Below, one piece after another: positions 1-4,969 of a DNA stretch of 7,552 nucleotides (position 1 is the stretch's first letter; every line of letters starts with the position of its first letter). The position numbers and the translations under genes were made by a program. The notes under the pieces are model-generated. The model did not search any database. It was not told the origin of the DNA and worked only from the letters and a program-made list of their open reading frames with translations. The DNA comes from CAVPEW01 sp050247895 (GTDB taxonomy: Bacteria; Actinomycetota; Acidimicrobiia; Acidimicrobiales; VFJN01): assembly GCA_050247895.1 (NCBI GenBank), contig JBFWTJ010000201.1:1-7552 (forward strand). Direction: 5' to 3'.

Positions 1-579
1 GCGCCCCTCGGCGTGGTAGACGTTGCGCTCGGCCGTGTCGTCGTCGCCGAAGGCGCCGTCGTCCCAGCTGGCGCAGTGGCCCTTGGCCACCTCCCGGACC
101 TCGGCGGCCCGGTCGTAGCGGTCGGAGTGGCCGGGCGCCGCGGCCTGGCCGCAGTTGCGCGCCGCGGCGTCGCCCTGGGTGGTGACCACGTTCCAGGCGG
201 CGCGCCCGCGGCTGATGTGGTCGAGGGAGGCGAACTGCCGGGCCAGGTTGTAGGGCTCGTTGTAGGTCGTCGAGGACGTGCAGATCAGCCCGATCCGCGT
301 GGTGGCGACGGCGAGCGCCGACAGCAGGGTGAGGGGCTCGAAGGGGTTGAGCCACGGCATCCGGTCGGTGACGCCGGGGACGTGGCCCGGGCTGCCGGGC
401 ACGTCGGCGAAGAAGATGGCGTCGAGCTTGCCCCGCTCGGCGGTCCGGGCGCCCTCGATCCAGTAGGACAGGTCGAGCGAGCCGGCCAGGTCCGAGTCGG
501 GCTGGCGCCAGGCGGCCGGGTGGTGCCCGCTCCCGGCGATGAACGCGCTGAGGGACATCTTGCGGGCATCTCGGGCCAT
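1..579 (-). CDS. NtaA/SnaA/DszA-family FMNH2-dependent monooxygenase (LLM class), N-terminal 193 residues; C-terminus beyond window
   Basis: This is a flavin-dependent two-component monooxygenase of the bacterial-luciferase-like superfamily, in the subgroup of nitrilotriacetate, pristinamycin and dibenzothiophene-sulfone monooxygenases. Such enzymes are cytosolic and use FMNH2 from a separate reductase plus O2. Seen: the N-terminal AFIAGSGHHPAAWRQP block (residues 12-27), ERGKLDAIFFAD (48-59), and the strong subgroup signature TSSTTYNEPYNLARQFASLD (101-120), followed by GRAAWNVVTT (125-134) and HSDRYDRAAEV (151-161). The ATG at 579 has a perfect AGGAGG (585-590, minus sense) five bases upstream. 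The family is usually about 430-460 residues, so a bit under half is present. The gene lies 29 bp downstream of the DszB-like gene on the same strand, so they are very probably co-transcribed. An oddity is VAKGHCASWDD (164-174), where relatives usually have a Leu-Trp before the Ser-Trp-Asp/Glu. The family assignment is firm. The substrate (sulfone, sulfonate or aminopolycarboxylate) cannot be read from this fragment. Confidence 0.9.
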   Translation of the reverse strand, partial: MARDARKMSLSAFIAGSGHHPAAWRQPDSDLAGSLDLSYWIEGARTAERGKLDAIFFADVPGSPGHVPGVTDRMPWLNPFEPLTLLSALAVATTRIGLICTSSTTYNEPYNLARQFASLDHISRGRAAWNVVTTQGDAAARNCGQAAAPGHSDRYDRAAEVREVAKGHCASWDDGAFGDDDTAERNVYHAEGR

Positions 580-608
580 CGGGTCCTCCTCCGGGCGGGT
601 GCGGCGGC

Positions 609-1664
609 TCAGCGCGTGGCGGCGAGCTCGGCCAGGCGGGCCCGTGCGGCCTCGAGCGGGGCGGGGTCGATCCAGGCGTCGAGGTCGACCGGGCCGGGGG
701 CGAAGCCGTGGTCGACCAGGAAGTCGATCTGCCGGCCGAACAGCGCGACGCGCTCGGCGTCGAGGGTGGGGTGGAGGTGCTCGTGGAAGGTGCCGGTGTA
801 GGTGCGGGAGGCGTCCTCGAGCCGCGAGCGGGTCTCGGCGGCCAGGACCTCCAGGACGCCGTCGCGGTCGGTGCGAGCCCACTCGGCGGCGCCCAGGACG
901 CGGGTGAGGATCCGCACGACCAGCTCGGGGCGCTCGTCGAGGAGCTCCTGGCGGACCGTGATGGGGCGCGGGGTCCCGTTGTTGACCCGGGCCTCGATCG
1001 GGGCCAGGTCGAGGTCGACGACGGTCTCCAGGCCGAGGCGCTCGGCCTCGCCCAGGGCCCGGGGGCCCTTGATGTAGGTGAAGTCGGCGCTCCCGTCGGC
1101 GACCTGGGCCAGGCCGGGCCACGAGGCCTGGATCCGGTCCGGCTGGACGTTCCAGTTGGCGATGCCCAGGCCGTCCTCGGCGGTGACGACGTCGAGCAGG
1201 GTGATGTCGTCGAGGCCGAGGCCACCCAGGCGCAGGGCGTTCACCAGGCCGTGCAGCGCCATCGGCCGGCCGACGGGGATGCCCTGGCCGGGTGCGGCGG
1301 CGATGGCGGCCACCCGGCCGGCGAGGTCGGCGGGCGAGCCGATCCCCGAGCCGGGCCGGGCCACGATGGCCTGCTTCTCGTCGACCCAGGTCAGCCCGAG
1401 CACCCGGGTCGGGGTCCCCTGGGCCCGGGTCCAGATCGCGGGGATGTTGCCGCCCTCGCGGACCAGCCCCACGAGCCCGTGGGTGAAGTGGTGGCTCCCG
1501 ACCTGCTCGGTGGTGCCGTCCTGGAGCGCGGTGAGCGTGATGCCGTCGGCTGCGAGCTCCTCGTCGAGCCAGCCCTTGGCGTAGGCGACCCCGGCGGCGG
1601 TGGGCACGCCGCAGCGGGTGAACCACAGGTGGTCGAAGGTCTCGGCAGGCAGCGCGGTGGTCAT
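609..1664 (-). CDS. DszB-like sulfinate desulfinase (SsuA/NMT1 substrate-binding-protein fold, cytosolic)
   Basis: The 351-residue protein has a periplasmic-binding-protein (NMT1/SsuA-like) fold but no signal peptide or lipobox. It resembles DszB, the 2'-hydroxybiphenyl-2-sulfinate desulfinase of Rhodococcus, recalled from memory. DszB catalysis uses Cys27, His60 and Arg70. Here FTRCGVP supplies Cys18, and SHHFT supplies His59. VREGGNIPAI supplies Arg69, exactly ten residues after the His as in DszB. Later parallels are SPADLAGR, GLGLDDITLL, ETVVDLDL, AEWARTDRDGV and PVDLDAWIDP, in the same order as in DszB. DszB Tyr63 and Gln65 are replaced by His62 and Leu64, so the substrate probably differs. 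I chose the ATG at 1664 because GAGGGAG (1670-1676, minus sense) lies five bases upstream. An in-frame start at 1736 would run through the AT-rich promoter and into the divergent gene. Followed after 29 bp by the DszA-like gene. Automated annotation would probably call this an ABC substrate-binding protein. The fold is certain; desulfinase activity is inference from conserved residues and context. Confidence 0.78.
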   Translation of the reverse strand: MTTALPAETFDHLWFTRCGVPTAAGVAYAKGWLDEELAADGITLTALQDGTTEQVGSHHFTHGLVGLVREGGNIPAIWTRAQGTPTRVLGLTWVDEKQAIVARPGSGIGSPADLAGRVAAIAAAPGQGIPVGRPMALHGLVNALRLGGLGLDDITLLDVVTAEDGLGIANWNVQPDRIQASWPGLAQVADGSADFTYIKGPRALGEAERLGLETVVDLDLAPIEARVNNGTPRPITVRQELLDERPELVVRILTRVLGAAEWARTDRDGVLEVLAAETRSRLEDASRTYTGTFHEHLHPTLDAERVALFGRQIDFLVDHGFAPGPVDLDAWIDPAPLEAARARLAELAATR

Positions 1665-1723
1665 CGGGGCTCCCTCGTCCATAATTCTTAGTTTAATAGT
1701 CGGATTTACCATATTATGGAGAG
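1665..1723. promoter_or_regulatory. Divergent promoter region between the DszB-like and MFS genes
   Basis: This 59-bp gap contains the sharpest AT-rich island on the left side of the window (1681-1717). On the plus strand TATTAT (1712-1717) is a good -10 hexamer. A transcript starting about seven bases later would begin at the GTG of the MFS gene, giving a leaderless mRNA. On the minus strand TAAACT (TAnnnT type, within 1688-1695) is a possible -10 for the desulfinase operon, leaving a short leader that includes GAGGGAG. No convincing -35 box is seen on either strand. Promoter function is inferred from composition and position. Confidence 0.5.
1678..1720. repeat. 8-bp inverted repeat in the divergent promoter (candidate operator)
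   Basis: TCCATAAT at 1678-1685 is repeated exactly in inverted form as ATTATGGA at 1713-1720, with a 27-base spacer. The arms flank the putative -10 elements of both divergent genes, so a bound regulator could control both units together. The arms are directly seen; operator function is inference. AT-rich promoter sequence can give such matches by chance. Confidence 0.4.
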
Positions 1724-2953
1724 GTGCAAAGCACAAGGGTCGTCACCCCGGTCTTCGTGACGCTCGTCGCGTCGGCCCTGTGCAACTTCGTGGCCATGGG
1801 CATGGTGGCGCCGGTCCTGCCCCGCCACATCGAGGACGACCTCGGGGGAGGGCCGCTCCACGTCGGCATCGTGGTCGGCGCCTACGCCGTGGCCGCCGCG
1901 GCGTCGCGGCCGGCCATCGGCGCGCTGGGGGACCGCCGGGGGCGACGACCGCTGATCGTCGGGGGGATGGTGGTCGCCGCGCTGTCGATCCTGGGCTACG
2001 GGGCGGCACCGGTCATCGTCGCGCTGGTCGCCATGCGCTTCGTGACGGGCCTGGGCGAGGCGGCGGTCTTCGTCGGCACCCACACCGCGGCGCAGGACCT
2101 CGGGCCCCCGCACCGGCGGGGCGAGGCCGCCACCTTCTTCTCGATCTCGGTGTGGGGCGGCATGGCGATCGGCCCACCCCTGGGCGACCTCCTGTCGACC
2201 ACGGTGGGGCCGGGCGCCGTCTGGCCGGCCGCCGCGGCCGTGGTCGCCCTGGGCAGCGCGATCGGCCTGCTCCTGCCCCGCGAGCTGGGGCGCCACCCGG
2301 TGGAGGTGGCGGCGGCGCCCGCCGCGCCCCGGGCCGGCCGCCCGGCGGCGGTGCACTGGCGCCACCGGCTCATGCACCCGGCCGCCACCTGGCCGGGCTT
2401 CATGCTGTTCTGCAACCTGACGAGCTCCAACGGCTTCAGCGCGTTCATCCCGCTGGTCGCCCACGACCGGGGTGGTCGTGCCGGGCCGCTGCTGTTCCTC
2501 TACGCCGCGACGGTCCTGTCGACGCGCCTGGCCTGGCGGCGCTGGCCCGACCGGGCCGGACCGGCGCGGGTGGCGACCGTGTCGCTGGCGCTGACCGCGA
2601 CCGCGGGGCTCCTGCTGGCCTGGGCGCCCACCTACGGGGCCCTGTTCGCCGGCACGTTCGTCCTCGGCCTCGGTGCGGCGTTCCTGATGCCCACGATGCT
2701 GACCGTGACCGTGGCCCGGGCGCCCGACGGCGAGCGGAGCCGGGCCATGTCGAGCGCGTCGTTGTGGTTGGACATGTCCCAGGGCCTCGGTGCGCCCCTG
2801 CTCGGCCTGGTCGCGGTGGCCGCGGGCACCGAGCAGGCCGCCTTCGCCGCCGCGGCCGTCCTCGCCCTGGCCGGCCTGGTGGTGGGCCGGACCCGCCTCG
2901 AGCCCGAGCCCGAGCCCGGGGCCCGCCCGGCCGCCGCTGGCGCCGGGGCCTGA
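1724..2953 (+). CDS. Major facilitator superfamily (MFS) transporter, probable 12-TM proton-coupled transporter
   Basis: This is a 409-residue integral membrane transporter. Seen: a first hydrophobic helix (about 9-31) ending APVLPRHIEDDLG, and the MFS motif A GALGDRRGRRP between TM2 and TM3 (66-76). A GPPLGD motif follows TM5 (150-155), a charged central loop spans about 186-222, and a second half of helices runs to about 388. The tail repeats Glu-Pro (393-398), then is rich in Ala and Gly. The GTG at 1724 is the only start that keeps all of TM1. It has no spaced Shine-Dalgarno sequence (GGAGAG directly abuts the codon), which fits leaderless translation from the TATTAT -10 at 1712-1717. Motif A places it near the drug/sugar-efflux MFS families. 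Divergence from a desulfinase operon suggests export of a desulfurised product or import of substrate, but the substrate is not deducible. It ends 16 bp from the convergent flavin reductase, with no terminator visible between them. Confidence 0.88.
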   Translation: MQSTRVVTPVFVTLVASALCNFVAMGMVAPVLPRHIEDDLGGGPLHVGIVVGAYAVAAAASRPAIGALGDRRGRRPLIVGGMVVAALSILGYGAAPVIVALVAMRFVTGLGEAAVFVGTHTAAQDLGPPHRRGEAATFFSISVWGGMAIGPPLGDLLSTTVGPGAVWPAAAAVVALGSAIGLLLPRELGRHPVEVAAAPAAPRAGRPAAVHWRHRLMHPAATWPGFMLFCNLTSSNGFSAFIPLVAHDRGGRAGPLLFLYAATVLSTRLAWRRWPDRAGPARVATVSLALTATAGLLLAWAPTYGALFAGTFVLGLGAAFLMPTMLTVTVARAPDGERSRAMSSASLWLDMSQGLGAPLLGLVAVAAGTEQAAFAAAAVLALAGLVVGRTRLEPEPEPGARPAAAGAGA

Positions 2954-2969
2954 TGGTGGTCGATCGGCT

Positions 2970-3470
2970 TCAGCCGCCGTAGTTGAGGCCAGTGCTGCGC
3001 AGCACGAGGGGGACCTCGTCCTCGCCCCCGTCGCGCACCCCGGCCGAGACGACCTCGGCCACGAACAGGGTGTGGTCGCCTCGGTCGACCGTGTCGGTGA
3101 CCCGGGCCTCGAACCACCACGGGAGGTCGACCAGCAGCGGTGCGCCGGTGACGGGACCGGGCTCGAAGCGGTAGCCGTTGAGCGTGTCGCCCTCCACGGT
3201 GGTGGTCCGGAAGAAGGCCTTGCCGATCTCGAACTGGTCCTCGCCCAGCACGTTGACCGCGAACGCGCCCGTCGAGCCGATGATGCGGTGGCTGTCGCTG
3301 TCGGCCTTGACCCCGGCGGCGATGAGCGGCGGGTCGAACGAGGCCTGGGTCAACCAGTTGATCCCGGCTGCGCCGTACTCGCCGCCCTCGACCGCGGTGA
3401 GCACGTACAGCCCGTAGTTGATGGCCCGGAGGGCCACCTTCTTCTGCTGGGGGTCGAGCTCGTGTGCCAT
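2970..3470 (-). CDS. Flavin reductase domain protein (FMN-binding split barrel), probable FMNH2 supplier
   Basis: The 166-residue cytosolic protein belongs to the flavin reductase-like/FMN-binding split-barrel family, which reduces FMN or FAD with NAD(P)H and passes it to a monooxygenase partner. Seen: LRAINYGLYVLTAVEGG (14-30), the FMN-site region NWLTQASFDPPLIAAGVKADS (spanning 38-58), GAFAVNVLGEDQ (68-79) and the family hallmark GDHTLFVAEVVSA (131-143). Length is normal for single-domain members. The ATG at 3470 has only a weak GGGTGG upstream. The gene lies 34 bp downstream of the Rieske ferredoxin gene and is probably co-transcribed with it. Its functional counterpart in the 4S pathway is DszD, although the sequence is of a different subfamily. 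The likely client is the DszA-like monooxygenase at the left edge, which by family cannot reduce flavin itself. That pairing is inference. Confidence 0.88.
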   Translation of the reverse strand: MAHELDPQQKKVALRAINYGLYVLTAVEGGEYGAAGINWLTQASFDPPLIAAGVKADSDSHRIIGSTGAFAVNVLGEDQFEIGKAFFRTTTVEGDTLNGYRFEPGPVTGAPLLVDLPWWFEARVTDTVDRGDHTLFVAEVVSAGVRDGGEDEVPLVLRSTGLNYGG

Positions 3471-3504
3471 GGGGCCACCCTAGGTGCGGGTCGGGGCGCC
3501 GGCC

Positions 3505-3819
3505 TCAGAGGTCGACGTCGACGTAGACGTCGTCGCCCTCGACGGTGAGGGGGAACACCTTGATCGGCTCGGTCGCGGGGAGGCCGCTGACGTCACCGGT
3601 GAAGACGTTGAAGCGGGATCCGTGGGCGGGGCACTCGACCTCCACGCCGTCGAGGTGGCCGTCGCTGAGCTCGAACTCGTCGTGGCTGCAGATGTCGTCC
3701 ACCGCGAAGAGGCGACCGGCGTCGGTCCGGCCGAGGCACAGGCGCTGGTCGCCGACCTTGACGCAGAGGAGGTCGCCCTCGACGATCTGGGTCGCGTCGG
3801 CGATCTTGTGAAGCGCCAT
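3505..3819 (-). CDS. Rieske [2Fe-2S] ferredoxin (non-heme iron oxygenase ferredoxin type)
   Basis: The 104-residue soluble electron carrier has a complete Rieske cluster site. Cys44 and His46 in DICSHDE and Cys63 and His66 in VECPAHGSRF give C-X-H-X16-C-X2-H, followed by the usual FNVFTGDVSGLPA (70-82). Size and motif spacing match BphF/NdoA-type ferredoxins, which pass electrons from a reductase to a ring-hydroxylating or other Rieske oxygenase. NirD-type small subunits are a less likely alternative. The ATG at 3819 has a GGGGGG run about ten bases upstream. A longer reading frame extends upstream but lacks family similarity and crosses the promoter region. The gene is first in a probable two-gene unit with the flavin reductase (34 bp gap). 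No oxygenase alpha subunit or ferredoxin reductase lies in the window, so its partner is elsewhere. Confidence 0.92.
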   Translation of the reverse strand: MALHKIADATQIVEGDLLCVKVGDQRLCLGRTDAGRLFAVDDICSHDEFELSDGHLDGVEVECPAHGSRFNVFTGDVSGLPATEPIKVFPLTVEGDDVYVDVDL

Positions 3820-4020
3820 CTTCGTGGTACCCCCCGTGGAGTCGGTCGTCTCTCCGCGAATGATGTCAGCATCGCACGTGGCAAAAGGTCCTGCAACGTT
3901 CCGACAGATGCATGTATGTCGAGCCGAAGGACAGCGGGCATGGCCCAAATGATGCTGACGCATGTGAACCAATAGACCGTTAACATAGACGTTGATACGA
4001 GCGGTCGTGCGGAGTACCGT
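3820..4020. promoter_or_regulatory. Divergent intergenic region between Rieske ferredoxin and hotdog-protein genes
   Basis: This 201-bp region separates two outward-facing units and is AT-richer than the genes, mainly at 3870-4000, so it should hold both promoters. Notable patterns are a direct repeat ATAGAC at 3972-3977 and 3985-3990, each followed by a GTT within four bases. The palindrome GTTAAC (3979-3984) lies between the copies, and an interrupted inverted repeat CGACA-N10-TGTCG lies at 3902-3921. TAACAT (3981-3986) is a possible -10 for the plus-strand gene. GGAG at 4011-4014 is the ribosome-binding site for the GTG at 4021. No RNA gene or additional ORF with family similarity is seen here. 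Confidence 0.45.
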
Positions 4021-4857
4021 GTGGTCGTGATGACGGGACGGCCCGCAACGGGTGGCACCTCGTCGTGGCCGGTCCTGCCCCTGCCGCGCGACGCGCCGGC
4101 CGACGCCGTGCACGACGCCTTCCTGCGGAAGCTCTCCGCGGGCCTGGCCTCCACCGTGGAGGTGGACGGCGAGACGACGGATCGCCTGTCGCAGCTCCTG
4201 GGGCGCTCGACGGGCGCTCCCGGCGCCATGCCGTGGGCGGTGCTGGTGTTCCCCACGCTCGCGGCGCCCGACCTCGAGCCGCCCCGCAACGTGTGGGAGG
4301 TCTACCGCCGGCTGGAGTGGGACGGGCCGCTCTCCCGGGGTCCGCTGCAGGTCGAGGTCGTCCCCCGCTACGCGTCGGTCGCCGGGGGTTCGACGGAGAT
4401 CTCCGCCGAGACCCGGGTCGTGGCGGCCAGCGGTGCCACAGCCCGGTCGGTGACGGTGCTGCGGGTCGCGGGCTCGACGGGCGCCTTCGGGGCCCGGGAC
4501 CTCCCCGAGTGCGCGGCGGTCGGCCCGACCGAGCGGGGCTCTTCGCTGGTCTTCGACGAGGTGTCGCTCGACGGCTTCATCGCCCTCGCCCGGCTGCACC
4601 ACCCTGCCGTCGACTCGGAGACCACCGCGCACGGCTACGGCTTGCAGAACAGGTTGGTGCCCAGCCCGCTGCTCATGTGCGCGGTCCTGCGCCGCGACAG
4701 CGCGCCATCAGGTCGGATCGACATGTGGTTCCGACGACCGGTGCCGGTCGGTGCCTTGGTGAACATCGGTGAGCTGACCGTCGGTGACCGCGTGGAAGGT
4801 GTCATCACCCTGCCCTCCAAGCGCCGGGTCGCCGTCTTCCGTCATACCTGTGTCTGA
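4021..4857 (+). CDS. Divergent double-hotdog (MaoC/FAS1-type dehydratase-like) protein, catalytic dyad apparently lost
   Basis: This 278-residue cytosolic protein appears to have two hotdog halves (about 70-150 and 174-275), like mesaconyl-CoA/itaconyl-CoA hydratases and the FAS1-like dehydratase N-domain family. The N-half contains a characteristic RRLEWDGPLSRG (96-107) and a strand pair VEVVPRYASV (111-120). In the C-half GFIALARLHHPAVD (185-198), NRLVPSPLL (210-218) and IDMWFRRPVPVG (233-244) follow the usual order of hydratase helix, glycine/proline loop and final strands. In active hydratases the central helix carries D-x-N-P-x-H. Here the aligned residues are LHHPAV, so both the catalytic Asp and His seem replaced. 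It may therefore be a thioesterase, a binding subunit or a non-catalytic relative. The GTG start at 4021 is supported by GGAG six bases upstream; the ATG at 4030 is too far from it. The fold call is moderate and the function unknown. Confidence 0.6.
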   Translation: MVVMTGRPATGGTSSWPVLPLPRDAPADAVHDAFLRKLSAGLASTVEVDGETTDRLSQLLGRSTGAPGAMPWAVLVFPTLAAPDLEPPRNVWEVYRRLEWDGPLSRGPLQVEVVPRYASVAGGSTEISAETRVVAASGATARSVTVLRVAGSTGAFGARDLPECAAVGPTERGSSLVFDEVSLDGFIALARLHHPAVDSETTAHGYGLQNRLVPSPLLMCAVLRRDSAPSGRIDMWFRRPVPVGALVNIGELTVGDRVEGVITLPSKRRVAVFRHTCV

Positions 4858-4884
4858 GCCATCTATTGATCACAAATTGGCTCA
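4855..4884 (+). terminator. Stem-loop overlapping the stop codon of the hotdog gene; weak terminator or operator
   Basis: TGAGCCA (4855-4861, starting with the TGA stop) pairs perfectly with TGGCTCA (4878-4884) around a 16-base loop. A T-run typical of intrinsic termination does not follow, although the downstream sequence is AT-rich. It lies upstream of the promoter of the first lipoprotein gene, so it could separate the two genes or act as a protein-binding site. The pairing is seen; the function is inference. Confidence 0.3.
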
Positions 4885-4907
4885 TATCGTGACACCTATT
4901 ATTGAAG

Positions 4908-4937
4908 TTGTTTGCGAACAGGCCGGACACATATAGT
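4908..4937 (+). promoter_or_regulatory. Candidate promoter of the first substrate-binding lipoprotein gene
   Basis: TATAGT at 4932-4937 matches the -10 consensus in five of six positions. TTGTTT at 4908-4913 is a weak -35, 18 bases upstream. A start near 4944 would leave a leader of about 26 bases containing AAGGGG (4955-4960) as ribosome-binding site. The surrounding 112 bp is the only AT-rich stretch before the gene. This suggests the lipoprotein gene is transcribed independently of the hotdog gene. Confidence 0.42.
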
Positions 4938-4969
4938 CCAAAGACACGTTGATCAAGGGGATTCGACAG

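Noticed and set aside
609..1664. Calling this gene a plain ABC-transporter periplasmic binding protein
   Set aside because: No signal peptide or lipobox is present and the DszB catalytic residues are conserved with matching spacing. The alternative remains possible and is reflected in the confidence.
708..1691. A 327-codon plus-strand frame opposite the DszB-like gene
   Set aside because: Gly/Asp/Val-rich translation without family motifs. The minus-strand frame has clear homology and a good ribosome-binding site.
1716..1718. ATG just upstream of the MFS gene as its start
   Set aside because: It is 8 bases upstream of the GTG at 1724 and therefore not in the MFS frame.
1665..1736. N-terminal extension of the DszB-like protein to an ATG at 1736
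   Set aside because: The extra 24 residues would be encoded by the AT-rich promoter and overlap the divergent MFS start. GAGGGAG places the start at 1664.
2894..2920. Glu-Pro hexanucleotide tandem repeat at the end of the MFS gene
   Set aside because: A short low-complexity tail common in GC-rich genomes; no sign of separate function.
1600..2982. A 460-codon plus-strand frame overlapping the MFS gene
   Set aside because: Arg/Gly/Pro-rich shadow in another frame; the MFS frame shows motif A and regular transmembrane helices.
3820..4632. N-terminal extension of the Rieske ferredoxin to give a 375-residue protein
   Set aside because: The extension is an antisense shadow of the hotdog gene and crosses a 201-bp promoter region; the 104-residue form matches the normal family length.
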